From Caballeronia sordidicola (GTDB lineage: Bacteria; Pseudomonadota; Gammaproteobacteria; Burkholderiales; Burkholderiaceae): 33,253 nucleotides of DNA. Location: contig NZ_MTHB01000282.1 of NCBI RefSeq assembly GCF_002220365.1, positions 1 to 33,253 of the forward strand, given 5' to 3'. This document shows positions 1-8,072 of this stretch, piece after piece (within the stretch, counting starts at the first letter, position 1; each line of letters begins with the position of its first letter). The notes below the pieces were generated by a model. The model was not told the origin of the DNA. It saw only the letters and a program-made list of their open reading frames with translations, and did not search any database. A program made the translations under genes and the position numbers.

Positions 1-1376
1 AGGCGCGGGCTGGTTTGATGTGGCGCGCGAAGGTCCACGCCTTGCGCGGCCGCCAGCAATTCGATGGCAAGAATATGCGCGACGTTTTCCGCAATATAAC
101 CGAGCTTGCGGGCGGCGAACGTCGCCATGGAGACGTGATCTTCCTGATTCGCCGATGTCGGCAATGAATCGACCGATGCCGGATGCGCGTAGGTCTTGTT
201 CTCCGACGCCAGCGCCGCAGCCGTCACATGCGCGATCATGAAGCCCGAATTCACGCCGCCATCGCGTACGAGAAACGGTGGCAAACCGGAAAGCGTCGCA
301 TCGATCAGCAACGCGATCCGGCGCTCCGCCAGCGCACCAATTTCCGCAGCGGCGATAGCGAGGTTATCGGCGGCGAATGCAACGGGTTCCGCGTGGAAAT
401 TGCCGCCAGAGAGCACTTCGCCGGTGTCCGGGAAGATCAGCGGATTGTCCGATACGGCATTCGCTTCGATCAGCAAGACATCGGCCGCATGGCGCATCTG
501 GTCGAGACACGCGCCCATGACTTGCGGCTGGCAACGCAGGCTGTACGGGTCCTGAACCTTGTCGCAATCCTGATGCGACAAGTTGATCGCGGAACCTTCC
601 AGCAACGTGCGATAGGCAGCCGCCGCATCGATCTGTCCGGCGTGACCGCGCAGCGTGTGAATGCGGGCGTCGAACGGAACGACGGAACCCATCGCGGCAT
701 CCACCGACAGCGCGCCCGACACCAGCCCCGTGCGGTACAGGTCTTCGATCGCGAACATGTTGTACAACGCGAGCGCCGTGGAAGCCTGCGTGCCGTTGAG
801 CAGCGCAAGACCTTCTTTAGCCTGCAGCGTCAGCGGTTCGAGGCCGGCTACGCGCAGCCCGTCCAGCGCACTCGCCCGCTCGCCACGGATGGTGACTTCG
901 CCAATACCGAGCAACGCCGTCGACATATGCGCAAGCGGCGCCAGATCGCCCGATGCGCCCACCGAACCCTTGACCGGGATGACAGGCAGGACATCGGCGT
1001 TGAACAGCGTGATCAGCGCGTTGATCACCTCGCGGCGGATGCCCGAATGCCCGCGCCCCAGGCTCGACACCTTCAACGCGATCAGCAACCGCACGACCGG
1101 TCGCGACATGGGTTCGCCCACGCCCACGGCATGCGACAACACCAGATTGCGCTGCAACAGTTCGAGTTGATCGGCGGGAATGTGGGTGCTCGCCAAACGG
1201 CCGAAACCCGTGTTGATTCCGTAGGCCGGCTCGCCCTTGGCGGCGATGTCGGCAACGGTTTGTGCGGAAGCGTCGATGGCAGCGAAGCTGGCCGGATCGA
1301 GGGTTAATGCGTCGGAGCCGCGGGCGATCTGGCGCAAGTGCGCCAGCGTGAGGTGGCCGGGGGTCAATTCGATCAT
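1..1376 (-). CDS. hutH: Histidine ammonia-lyase (5' part, cut by window start)
   Basis: Deaminates L-histidine to trans-urocanate and ammonia, the first step of the Hut pathway, in the cytoplasm. The reading frame starts at ATG 1376-1374 (MIELTPGHLTLAHLRQ) and is open to the window edge, giving about 458 of the roughly 510 residues expected. The Ala-Ser-Gly triplet that cyclises into the MIO electrophile is at residues 141-143, in GSVGASGDLAPLAHM. GINTGFG near the N-terminus and LRAPHQTSP at the edge are also typical of the family. AGGA six bases upstream of ATG supports the start. The gene leads leftward, probably into further hut genes outside the window. Two TGT-N4-ACA dyads upstream fit control by a HutC-type GntR repressor (inference). 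Confidence 0.95.
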   Translation of the reverse strand, partial: MIELTPGHLTLAHLRQIARGSDALTLDPASFAAIDASAQTVADIAAKGEPAYGINTGFGRLASTHIPADQLELLQRNLVLSHAVGVGEPMSRPVVRLLIALKVSSLGRGHSGIRREVINALITLFNADVLPVIPVKGSVGASGDLAPLAHMSTALLGIGEVTIRGERASALDGLRVAGLEPLTLQAKEGLALLNGTQASTALALYNMFAIEDLYRTGLVSGALSVDAAMGSVVPFDARIHTLRGHAGQIDAAAAYRTLLEGSAINLSHQDCDKVQDPYSLRCQPQVMGACLDQMRHAADVLLIEANAVSDNPLIFPDTGEVLSGGNFHAEPVAFAADNLAIAAAEIGALAERRIALLIDATLSGLPPFLVRDGGVNSGFMIAHVTAAALASENKTYAHPASVDSLPTSANQEDHVSMATFAARKLGYIAENVAHILAIELLAAAQGVDLRAPHQTSPR

Positions 1377-1385
1377 CGCAAGTCC

Positions 1386-1395
1386 TGTCTATACA
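1386..1395. promoter_or_regulatory. Candidate HutC-type operator, proximal
   Basis: TGTCTATACA, a TGT-N4-ACA dyad ten bases upstream of the hutH start. On the hutH strand it reads CTTGTATAGACAGG, which resembles the TTGTAtaTACAA-like sites of GntR/HutC repressors. It overlaps a weak TTGTTT-N18-TATAGA promoter-like pair (1388-1417). That pair would leave almost no leader, so the true promoter is uncertain. The same ten bases recur at 1494-1503. Confidence 0.5.
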
Positions 1396-1493
1396 AGTTA
1401 CGACCCAGTCTAAACAAACAAATCCCCCAAAACAAGGCCTGAAAACACCTAATTGGAATTTTCGGGGATCGAACCGCCCGTTTTTCGACCGGT

Positions 1494-1503
1494 TGTCTAT
1501 ACA
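1494..1503. promoter_or_regulatory. Candidate HutC-type operator, distal
   Basis: An exact second copy of TGTCTATACA, 108 bp from the first. It overlaps the stop codon (1497-1499) of the neighbouring acetyltransferase gene. An exact 10-mer with dyad symmetry found twice upstream of hutH suggests a pair of repressor sites. Identification with HutC is inferred from gene context only. Confidence 0.4.
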
Positions 1504-1979
1504 GCGCTAAATCGCTTCTCCATACGAAAGTTCGTTAACCGCTGGCCGCGCAGCGCCACATCTTGCGAGCGGACGACCTGAAAGCCGTGCTTCTCGAAGA
1601 ACGGCCGCGCGGTAATGCTGGCATCGGTATCGAGGACCGCGAGCCGTTGCACACGCGCCGCGTTTTCCACCGTATCAAGCAGCGCGCTCGCCACGCCCCC
1701 GCGCTGGCTGGCCGCGTCGACGAACAACATGTCGATGTGCCCGTTGCTTTCAAGATCGATGAAACCTGCAATGACACTATCGACCAATGCGACCCATGTC
1801 GGCCGGTCAAGCCGGCGGAGCGCCCAGACATTGCGATCCACCTGCGCCCACGCCGCGATCTGGCCCGCATCGTAATCACGAGACGCCACTCCCCGCACCG
1901 AGCGCAGAAACACACTCACAACCGCATCCAGATCCGCGGCTACATAACGCCGGATGACGGGTTGCATCGACGAGTGCAC
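1497..1979 (-). CDS. GNAT family N-acetyltransferase
   Basis: 160 residues from GTG 1979, or 156 from ATG 1967 (MQPVIRRYVAADLDAVV); neither has a strong ribosome binding site, so the start is open. The fold signature of GCN5-related acetyltransferases is visible: an N-terminal R-x-Y-x2-D-L-D strand/helix, the core strand HIDMLFVDAASQRGGVASALL with the acetyl-CoA pyrophosphate loop (the usual Q/R-x-x-G-x-G/A is here QRGGVA), and a C-terminal FFEKHGFQVV strand. It most resembles the YafP-like branch; the substrate cannot be told. It lies eight bases downstream of crcB on the same strand and is probably cotranscribed with it. Its stop codon overlaps the distal hut operator candidate. Confidence 0.85.
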   Translation of the reverse strand: MHSSMQPVIRRYVAADLDAVVSVFLRSVRGVASRDYDAGQIAAWAQVDRNVWALRRLDRPTWVALVDSVIAGFIDLESNGHIDMLFVDAASQRGGVASALLDTVENAARVQRLAVLDTDASITARPFFEKHGFQVVRSQDVALRGQRLTNFRMEKRFSAV

Positions 1980-1986
1980 GGGTTCT

Positions 1987-2364
1987 TTAGCGCGTGAGCG
2001 AGACCGTCGCGATGCCCAGGATGGTCATCACGACCGAGGCCGTCACGTGAATCGCGATCTCGCCCGCTGCCCAGCCGTAGCGCCCCTGCTGCAGATGCGC
2101 GACGACTTCGGCCGAGAACGTCGAGAAGGTCGATAAGCCGCCCATCAAGCCGGTGATGACGAACAGGCGCCATTCCATCGATACCCCGGGGAAGCGCGCG
2201 AACCACGCCACCGCCACACCGATCACGTAGCCCGCGATGACGTTCGCCGCAAGCGTCCCGAGCGGAAGATTGGGAAACAACGTGTTCAGGCGCAGACCCA
2301 GGACCCATCGAAACAGGGAACCCAGCGCGCCGCCAACACCTACAGCCAGAATCGACAAATACAT
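1987..2364 (-). CDS. crcB: Fluoride ion channel CrcB/Fluc
   Basis: A 125-residue inner-membrane protein with four hydrophobic segments, the usual length for one Fluc subunit, which works as an antiparallel dimer exporting fluoride. Family marks are GGALGSLFRW (residues 11-20, conserved Arg19), Asn41 in LAANVIAGY, and GLMGGLSTFSTF (72-83) carrying the Phe/Ser/Thr residues of the fluoride pore. It is followed within eight bases by the GNAT gene and preceded, with a 16-base gap, by a small unknown gene on the same strand. I saw no fluoride riboswitch upstream. Confidence 0.95.
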   Translation of the reverse strand: MYLSILAVGVGGALGSLFRWVLGLRLNTLFPNLPLGTLAANVIAGYVIGVAVAWFARFPGVSMEWRLFVITGLMGGLSTFSTFSAEVVAHLQQGRYGWAAGEIAIHVTASVVMTILGIATVSLTR

Positions 2365-2380
2365 GAGCGAAGGCAGAAGA

Positions 2381-2602
2381 TCAGAGAGAAACGAACGTTA
2401 GACGCTCGATGAGCTGTTTGCGGCTTGCCGCGACGACCGTCTCGCCGGACGCCGAAAGTCGCGCAATCCAGGTGCCGTCGCGCCGCTGCTCCCACCCGCC
2501 GCATTCATGGCCGTCCAGCAGCACGGAGCCGCGCATGACCAGTTGGGGATCGGCGGGATCGAGAACGGTGTCGTCGTTGTGTTCCAGCTTGACGGTTCGC
2601 AT
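2381..2602 (-). CDS. Small conserved-type protein of unknown function
   Basis: 73 residues from ATG 2602, beginning MRTVKLEHNDDTVLDPADPQ. It has no signal peptide or membrane segment. The middle (GHECGGWEQRRDGTWIARL) has alternating hydrophobic and polar residues that suggest a small beta-rich domain, and the end (GETVVAASRKQLIERLTFVSL) suggests a helix. Codon use is like its neighbours. No clear ribosome binding site is seen. It lies just upstream of crcB on the same strand and diverges from the mechanosensitive channel gene. I do not recognise a family; the call rests on coding appearance and placement. Confidence 0.55.
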   Translation of the reverse strand: MRTVKLEHNDDTVLDPADPQLVMRGSVLLDGHECGGWEQRRDGTWIARLSASGETVVAASRKQLIERLTFVSL

Positions 2603-2774
2603 GGGCGTTGCGCTCGCGCGCGGGAATGCGTAAAGCCGTAATCATAATGGAATGCATCAGGAACCCGACACAGAAAGCCAGAATGCGAGAAAGCACGTCG
2701 CCGCCTTTCATGCACAATACGGGTCGCTTCGTTGTTGTAGTCGAGTTCGACTTTATATGTTCCACACTGCCCGC

Positions 2775-4133
2775 ATGAATTTGAACCTGGACGACCTGAT
2801 AGACACTGTTGCAGACACCTTGCAGCAGCACTATCCCACCCACCATTGGGCGCAATTCGCGCTCGGCCTGCTGACGCTCGTTCTGGCCGCGCTGTTCGCG
2901 CAGTGGGTGGTCGCGCGCATCGTGCTGTATTTCGCGCACCGTCTGCTCGTCCTGACCGAGCGCCAGGCGTGGGACAAGGCGCTCGCCCGGCACCGCGCGT
3001 ATCACCAGCTTTGGTACGCCGTGCCGTTCGCGGCGGTGGCCATCGGTATCGGCGACGTGCCGCACATCGGTCACATGGCGGATGTCATCGAGCGGCTCGC
3101 GCACGCCGGCGCATGGGTCTGCGTCTTCTTCGCGATGGGCGGCGCGCTCAGCGCATGGCAGGACGTGTACGCGGCCAGCATGCAGGCGCAGACACGCTCG
3201 ATCAAAGGCTACATCCAGATCGGCAAGCTCGCGCTCGCGTTGATATGCGGTGTGCTGGTGCTGTCTATCGTGATCGACCGTTCGCCGCTCTGGATGCTGT
3301 CGGGTCTCGGTGCATTGTCGGCCGTCCTGCTGCTCGTGTTCAAGGACACGTTGTTGTCGCTGGTGGCGAGCACGCAGCTCACCTCGAATGACATGCTGCG
3401 CATAGGCGACTGGATCGAAATGCCGCAATCCAACGCCGATGGTTTCGTGAAGGACATCGCGCTGCATACCGTGAAGGTGCAGAACTGGGACAACACGGTG
3501 ACTACCGTGCCCACCTACAAGCTGTTCTCCGAGAGTTATAGAAACTATCGGCAGATGTTCGAATCGGGCGGGCGGCGCATCAAGCGCACGCTGCGAATAG
3601 ATGCCACCTGTGTGCGTTTTCTCACCGATGAAGAAACCGCGCGCCTCAAGCAATTCCGCTTGCTGCACGATTATCTGGAAGAAAAACAGATCGAAGTCGA
3701 CCAGGCGAACAAGAATCTCGGCGAGCTCGCCAGCGAGCCGGCCAACCGGCGGCGGCTGACGAATATCGGCACCTTCCGCGCGTATGGGCTCGCGTATCTG
3801 CAACGACATCCGGAGATCAGACAGGACATGTCGATGATGGTGCGGATGATGGAACCGCAATCGGAAGGCATTCCTGTCGAGGTGTATTGTTTCACCGCCG
3901 TCACCGCATGGTCGCAATACGAACGCATCCAGGGCGATGTGTTCGACCACTTACTGTCTATCCTGCCGGAGATGGGTCTGCGGCTCTATCAGGCGCCGTC
4001 GGGCTCGGACATGAGCGGGCTGGTGAGCGGGCTGATTGGAGGCGGTGCAGGGGGTGCGGGTGGCGCAGGACGTTCAAGCGCCATTGGCGGGGCGGAAAGC
4101 GGCCGTTTGCGCGGCGAGTTGCCCACGCTCTAA
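2775..4133 (+). CDS. MscS-family mechanosensitive ion channel (YbdG-like)
   Basis: An inner-membrane channel of the small-conductance mechanosensitive superfamily, expected to release solutes under hypo-osmotic shock. From ATG 2775 (MNLNLDDLIDTVADTL) it has 452 residues: about five N-terminal hydrophobic segments, then the MscS core around LSGLGALSAVLLLVFKDTLLSLVAS, and the beta domain NDMLRIGDWIEMP followed by VKVQNWDNTVTTVPTYKLFS. The last phrase is characteristic of the long YbdG/MscM branch. The C-terminus has a Gly/Ala-rich run (GGGAGGAGGAG) before the end. The frame is open upstream to 2652 with other ATGs (2757). I chose 2775 because homology-like sequence begins there and a promoter-like TTGTTG-N16-TATATG lies just upstream; no good ribosome binding site helps. 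Confidence 0.9.
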   Translation: MNLNLDDLIDTVADTLQQHYPTHHWAQFALGLLTLVLAALFAQWVVARIVLYFAHRLLVLTERQAWDKALARHRAYHQLWYAVPFAAVAIGIGDVPHIGHMADVIERLAHAGAWVCVFFAMGGALSAWQDVYAASMQAQTRSIKGYIQIGKLALALICGVLVLSIVIDRSPLWMLSGLGALSAVLLLVFKDTLLSLVASTQLTSNDMLRIGDWIEMPQSNADGFVKDIALHTVKVQNWDNTVTTVPTYKLFSESYRNYRQMFESGGRRIKRTLRIDATCVRFLTDEETARLKQFRLLHDYLEEKQIEVDQANKNLGELASEPANRRRLTNIGTFRAYGLAYLQRHPEIRQDMSMMVRMMEPQSEGIPVEVYCFTAVTAWSQYERIQGDVFDHLLSILPEMGLRLYQAPSGSDMSGLVSGLIGGGAGGAGGAGRSSAIGGAESGRLRGELPTL

Positions 4134-4280
4134 CTGGAGAAGCAGGCAAGAATCCGCGACTTTTATGTATTCACGCGAACCGTCCTGATGCCTAAAGTGT
4201 GAACCTTGCCGGCATTCCTTCTGCATCACCCGAAGGTGCCCGCCGGTCATCGCACTCATCGCTTCTACAGGAAAACTCCC

Positions 4281-5312
4281 GTGACCGATCGCGTTCATGC
4301 CATGCGTGTTTTCATCCGCGTCGTCGATACCAACAGCTTCTCGCGCGCCGCCGAATCTCTCGGCATGCCGCGTGCAAGCGTCTCGACGACCATTCAACAA
4401 CTCGAGGCCCTGCTCGGCGTGCAACTGCTTGCACGCACCACGCGGCGTCTCAATCTCACGGCCGAAGGGGCCGAGTGTTACGAGCGCTGCGTGCGCATTC
4501 TCGCGGATATCGACGACCTGGAAGCAGGCTTTCACGGCCGCGACGAGCGCCTGCGCGGCCGCCTGCGCATCGAGTTGCCCGATACGGTCGCCACCGCGCT
4601 GGTCGTGCCTGCGCTACCCGATTTCCATGCGCGTTATCCGCATATCGAGTTGTCGATCGGCATCTGCAACCGCGCCGTCGATCTGGTCGGCGAAGGCGTG
4701 GATTGCAGCGTGCAACTTGGCGAGCTGCCCGATTCAGGGCTGATCGCACGGCGGCTCGGCACCTTTGAGCACGTGACTTGCGCCACGCCCGCGTATCTGG
4801 AAGCGCACGGCACGCCGAAGACACTCGACGAACTCGCGCAGCACGTCGCGGTGAACTGTGTGTCGGCTCGCACGGGCCGGCCGTGTGATTTCGACTTCGA
4901 AGTGGATGGCGAAGCGGTGACCGTGAAGATGGCCGGTTTCGTTCAGGTCACCGACGAACACGCGTATCTCGCGTGTGGCCTGCAAGGCCTCGGGCTGATT
5001 CAGCCGCCGCGCATTGCCGCGTTGCCGTACCTGCGTTCCGGGCAACTGCGCGAGGTGCTGCCGCAATGGAAGTCGATGCCAATGAATGTGTCGGTGGCAT
5101 TCGTCAAGAGCCGGCAAGCCGCGCCGAGGGTCAGCGCGTTCGTGGACTGGCTGGCGGAATTGTTCGAGCGCTCGCAGGAAATGGACGATACGCTCACGCG
5201 CCTGTTTCGCACGGCTCGCCGTCCGGTTTGCGCTCCCGCGAAGGCCGCGGCATCAAGACCTGCGACAGTCCGCGACGAGGACGCGCACGAGGAAACCACC
5301 AGCGAGTCATGA
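4281..5312 (+). CDS. LysR family transcriptional regulator
   Basis: A DNA-binding regulator with an N-terminal winged helix-turn-helix (VHAMRVFIRVVDTNSFSRAAESLGMPRASVSTTI, then LEALLGVQLLARTTRRLNLT) and a C-terminal ligand-binding domain in the style of the AaeR/DmlR-like LTTRs. The start is GTG 4281 (VTDRVHAMRVF), supported by AGGAAA seven bases upstream; this gives 343 residues. A longer frame from 4206 lacks a binding site and has no family-like N-terminus. The last 45 or so residues (RPVCAPAKAAASRPATVRDE onward) are an unstructured tail beyond the normal domain. The neighbours do not reveal a target; it converges on the YCII gene. Confidence 0.9.
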   Translation: MTDRVHAMRVFIRVVDTNSFSRAAESLGMPRASVSTTIQQLEALLGVQLLARTTRRLNLTAEGAECYERCVRILADIDDLEAGFHGRDERLRGRLRIELPDTVATALVVPALPDFHARYPHIELSIGICNRAVDLVGEGVDCSVQLGELPDSGLIARRLGTFEHVTCATPAYLEAHGTPKTLDELAQHVAVNCVSARTGRPCDFDFEVDGEAVTVKMAGFVQVTDEHAYLACGLQGLGLIQPPRIAALPYLRSGQLREVLPQWKSMPMNVSVAFVKSRQAAPRVSAFVDWLAELFERSQEMDDTLTRLFRTARRPVCAPAKAAASRPATVRDEDAHEETTSES

Positions 5313-5324
5313 TCCTGCGTGTCG

Positions 5325-5356
5325 CCGGCATGGGCGCTCATGCCGGTTTAACCGGC
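5325..5356. terminator. Stem-loops between convergent genes
   Basis: CCGGCATG (5325-5332) pairs with CATGCCGG (5339-5346) around a six-base loop. GCCGGTT (5342-5348) pairs with AACCGGC (5350-5356). The two overlap, so they would be alternative structures. They lie at the meeting point of the LysR and YCII genes and partly inside the last YCII codons. There is no clear T-tract, so a bidirectional terminator role is tentative. Confidence 0.35.
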
Positions 5357-5640
5357 TGAGCCGCCCCGCTGCCCGCCACGGTATTCCACTTGCGGACCTC
5401 CCAGTGCGTGACCAATCCCTCGGTCACATAAGGATCGGCTCGCGCGAACGCCTCCACCACCGCGGGCGAGTCCGCCTCGAACAGCAGCATCGCCCGGTCG
5501 ACGGGTGCGTCCAGCGCCCCGCCCAGCAACAATTCTCCGCGTTCCGCCGATGCCCACGCCACCGTTAGATGGCGGTCGCGAAACGCCGTCCGGCGTTCGA
5601 GATAATCGGCGCTCAATTCGTACATCAATAGAAAGTGCAT
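5338..5640 (-). CDS. YCII-related domain protein
   Basis: A 100-residue single-domain protein of the YCII / dimeric alpha-beta barrel type. It starts at ATG 5640 (MHFLLMYELSADYLERRTAFRDRHL) with GGGAGAC seven bases upstream. The family phrase DADPYVxxGL appears as ARADPYVTEGLVTHWEVRKW, and the conserved active-site-type His is in FRDRHLTVA. Functions of this family are mostly unknown; some members act in small-molecule turnover. The frame continues upstream to 5781, but that part has no family character. It converges on the LysR gene, whose stop is only 25 bases away. Confidence 0.85.
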   Translation of the reverse strand: MHFLLMYELSADYLERRTAFRDRHLTVAWASAERGELLLGGALDAPVDRAMLLFEADSPAVVEAFARADPYVTEGLVTHWEVRKWNTVAGSGAAQPVKPA

Positions 5641-6045
5641 AAGCTTGTCTCCCGTTGCAGGCAACGCTGCGCGCGTCGCAATCGAACGATCATGCCGTAT
5701 GTAACAAGCGCCTATATGACACCCACGTAAGATTTGGTAGGCATGCCAAAACTGTATGCCAGAGTCCGTGTGTGCGATCATGATGGCACTTTCGACTTTT
5801 ACCTTCGCGCGGGTTCGCGAATTACCGCGACGCTCAAGATTCCGGCAGCGTCGGACGTTCTCCGGAACATGCCTGTTCCGCGGCTTTTTCGCCTCTTGGT
5901 TCGCCGGCTTAAGGGTTAATCACTCTCGCCGCGCTTGGGTTTCGCCGTTACTCCTCTTCGACATCCGGCAGCATGCCGATCGTCGGAGTCTAAATTCATC
6001 CGGCGCTCGTCATACGCATTTCGCCGCCCGTTTCAAGGGGCAAGT
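5641..6045. other. Intergenic region without a supported gene
   Basis: About 400 bp between the divergent YCII and acyltransferase genes. The open frames here are arginine-rich with no domain and no binding site. It must hold promoters for both neighbours, but no unambiguous -35/-10 pair was found. AAGGGG (6035-6040) at its right end is the ribosome binding site that sets the TTG start of the next gene. Confidence 0.5.
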
Positions 6046-6921
6046 TTGAACAACATCGGTTTCTCGCTCGTCGTAGCGCTGCTCCGCGCGCTCGCTCGCC
6101 TGCCTTACGGCCTGGTCGCGCGATTTGGCAGCGGTCTCGGTGCGCTGCTTTATTGCATTCCGAGCCGTCGAAAACACATTGTGCAGGTCAATCTGCAATT
6201 GTGCTTTCCGGGAAAGACCGCCGCCGAATACGAATTGCTCGGACGCTCCCATTTCCGTCACGTTGTGCGCAGTTACGTGGAGCGCGGCGTGCAGTGGTTT
6301 GGTTCGGCTCGCGCTATCGAAAAACTCGTGCAGCTCGAAAGCCATATTGATCTCAACGACGAAAATTCACCGCCCACCATTTTCATGGGCTTCCACTTTG
6401 TCGCCATTGAAGTGGGCTGCATGCTGTACTCCATGAAGCTGCCCATCACCGCGCTTTATACGCCGATGTCCAGCAAACGGCTCAACACGCTCGCAGTAGA
6501 ACAGCGAGGGCGTTTTGGCGCCGACATGGTCATGCGAGCCGACAGTGCCCGTCGGATTCTGAAACTGCTGCGCAAGGGCGGCTCGGTGATGCTGGCCGCC
6601 GACATGGATCATGGCATCGAAAACTCGGTATTCGTGCCGTTCTTCGGCGTACAGGCCTGCACGCTTACGTCAGTGTCGCGGCTGGCGCGCCTTGGGGGGG
6701 CGCGCGTGGTGCCGTTCGTGACCGAAGTGCTGCCCGATTACCAGGGTTACAAGATGACGATCTTCGAGCCGCTCGCCGACTTTCCCTCGCAAAGCGACGA
6801 AACCGATGCCCGCCGGATGAACGAGTTCCTGGAATCGCAAATAGTGCGTTTTCCGGAACAATACTACTGGGTGCATCGCCGCTTCAAACACCGGCCGGAA
6901 GGCGTAGCCGGCGTCTATTGA
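6046..6921 (+). CDS. LpxL/HtrB-type lipid A (lysophospholipid) acyltransferase
   Basis: An inner-membrane acyltransferase that adds a secondary acyl chain to lipid A precursors or a related lipid. From TTG 6046 it has 291 residues, the usual LpxL length. The first ATG of the open frame (5935) would add 37 residues with no family character, while TTG 6046 has AAGGGG at six-base distance. The catalytic H-x4-E dyad is His117/Glu122 in MGFHFVAIEVG. An N-terminal hydrophobic anchor (IGFSLVVALLRALARL), the Arg-rich phrase SRRKHIVQVNLQLCFP and the C-terminal PEQYYWVHRRFKHRPEG are diagnostic. It stands alone rather than beside metK or dapF, so the acyl chain and the exact acceptor remain open. Confidence 0.9.
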   Translation: MNNIGFSLVVALLRALARLPYGLVARFGSGLGALLYCIPSRRKHIVQVNLQLCFPGKTAAEYELLGRSHFRHVVRSYVERGVQWFGSARAIEKLVQLESHIDLNDENSPPTIFMGFHFVAIEVGCMLYSMKLPITALYTPMSSKRLNTLAVEQRGRFGADMVMRADSARRILKLLRKGGSVMLAADMDHGIENSVFVPFFGVQACTLTSVSRLARLGGARVVPFVTEVLPDYQGYKMTIFEPLADFPSQSDETDARRMNEFLESQIVRFPEQYYWVHRRFKHRPEGVAGVY

Positions 6922-6977
6922 ACGCTTCCTGAACGCCTCCCAGGCGTGTCAGTTGTCAAAGTCAGCGCGCGCCGCGA

Positions 6978-7475
6978 TCAGTCGGGCTTGCGGAAGTCGT
7001 TATCTACCCAGGCCTGCGCGCTTGTCTTGCTGAGCTTGAACCCTGCGGACACCCGCACGTGGGCAAGCAGCGCACCGAACGAATCGAGCGCCTTCAGGTC
7101 TGCGTAAGGATCGTCCTCGTCAGGCACGATATCCAACGACACCGTCACATCTTCGCCGTCCGCGCGAACCGTAAAATCCTTGTGAAGCATTGCGTGGCGC
7201 TGTTGCTCGTGCCGGCGCAATACTTCGGATGCTGTCTTGACCAGCGTGCGGAACGCGTTCGGATCGAGCGGCTTGGGGTTCTTCTTGTCGCGGCCCATGG
7301 TCCAGGGCCCGGTGAGCGCCGGTTCGGCTTCGCCGTCCTTGATCATCTGGACCGCCCAGCCGTCGTCATCCTCGTTCTTGATCACTTTCGCGGTCCAGCC
7401 GTCGTCGCGCCATAGGCGGTCTTCGTGGAGCGTGGTGTCTTCGTCGGTATGGAGATCGGGGTCTGAATCGGTCAT
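6978..7475 (-). CDS. Acidic conserved protein of unknown function
   Basis: 165 residues if read from ATG 7475 (MTDSDPDLHTDEDTTLHEDRLWRDDGW). Upstream starts exist at 7499 (ATG) and 7517 (GTG); none has a convincing binding site. The protein is cytosolic with a very acidic N-terminus. It has two related phrases in tandem, DGWTAKVIKNEDDD and DGWAVQMIKDGEAE, which look like a small internal duplication. These are followed by LTGPWTMGRDKKNPKPLD and a C-terminal half VTVSLDIVPDEDDPYADLKALDSF. It resembles conserved hypothetical proteins of Burkholderiaceae, but I assign no function. It converges on the acyltransferase. Confidence 0.8.
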   Translation of the reverse strand: MTDSDPDLHTDEDTTLHEDRLWRDDGWTAKVIKNEDDDGWAVQMIKDGEAEPALTGPWTMGRDKKNPKPLDPNAFRTLVKTASEVLRRHEQQRHAMLHKDFTVRADGEDVTVSLDIVPDEDDPYADLKALDSFGALLAHVRVSAGFKLSKTSAQAWVDNDFRKPD

Positions 7476-7731
7476 GGGGATAAGAAGCTCGAGTTGCATG
7501 AAACGGTGTGGGAGCACGCGAGTGTTGCACAGTGCCTAAGCAACGAATTTTAACCTGCAAGAAGCCTCGGCATCGTCGAAAATGCCCACACGCTGGCCGA
7601 TCGGTCTACTCGACGAGCACATTGCACGCCGCCTGCCGTTTTTGTTGCAGGTGTGTCGCGCGCATGTGCGCCGGCGCGCGCCCGGATATCCCGGGCGTTT
7701 CGCCAACACTCAACACTACGGAAAAATCTTC

Positions 7732-7986
7732 ATGCTTTCACTTATCGGCACCATTATCATCGGCGGCGTCATTGGTTTGATTGCGCGAGCGATCAAGCCA
7801 GGCGACGACAGCATGGGCTGGATCATGACGATCCTGCTGGGCATTGCCGGCTCGCTGGTGGCAGGCTACGTCGGCCGCGCGCTCGGCTGGTATCACGAAG
7901 GACAGGCGGCGGGGTGGATTGCCTCGGTGGTCGGCGCTATCGTCCTGCTGTTTGTCTGGGGACTGGTCGTGCGCCGCCGGGCTTGA
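7732..7986 (+). CDS. GlsB/YeaQ/YmgE family membrane protein
   Basis: An 84-residue protein of the transglycosylase-associated / GlsB family, small inner-membrane proteins linked to stress responses. It starts at ATG 7732 (MLSLIGTIIIGGVIGLIARAIKPG), with GGAAAAA about seven bases upstream. Three hydrophobic segments carry the family pattern: GGVIGLIARxIKPG, then GWIMTILLGIAGSLVAGYVGR, then GWIASVVGAIVLLFVWGLVVRRR. The frame is open upstream to 7582, but that part is arginine-rich and unlike the family. It is followed by a strong terminator. Confidence 0.92.
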   Translation: MLSLIGTIIIGGVIGLIARAIKPGDDSMGWIMTILLGIAGSLVAGYVGRALGWYHEGQAAGWIASVVGAIVLLFVWGLVVRRRA

Positions 7987-8024
7987 AACACGTGAGATCC
8001 GATTCGCGCATGAGCTTTCGGGTC

Positions 8025-8072
8025 AAATGAAAAAGGCTGTTCCAACGAAAGTCGGAACAGCCTTTTCATTTT
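8025..8072 (+). terminator. Strong intrinsic terminator after glsB-like gene
   Basis: GGCTGTTCC (8035-8043) pairs with GGAACAGCC (8054-8062), loop AACGAAAGTC. The stem is extended by an A-rich left flank (AAATGAAAAA) and a matching T-rich right flank (TTTTCATTTT). The symmetric A/T flanks mean it could stop transcription from both directions. It marks the boundary between the GC-rich chromosome and the lower-GC block that follows. Confidence 0.9.

Noticed and set aside
183..1307. Long plus-strand open frame (374 codons)
   Set aside because: It is antisense to hutH, whose frame carries the MIO motif and family sequence; the plus frame is arginine- and glutamine-rich with no domain.
2365..2400. 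Fluoride riboswitch before crcB
   Set aside because: Only 16 bases separate crcB from the preceding gene, and no riboswitch-like sequence or fold was recognised there or further upstream.
2505..3950. Long minus-strand open frame (481 codons)
   Set aside because: Antisense to the MscS-type channel gene; His/Arg-rich with no domain, a usual shadow in GC-rich DNA.
5756..6049. 97-codon plus frame whose stop overlaps the TTG start of the acyltransferase
   Set aside because: Arginine-rich, no domain and no ribosome binding site; the overlap is likely chance.
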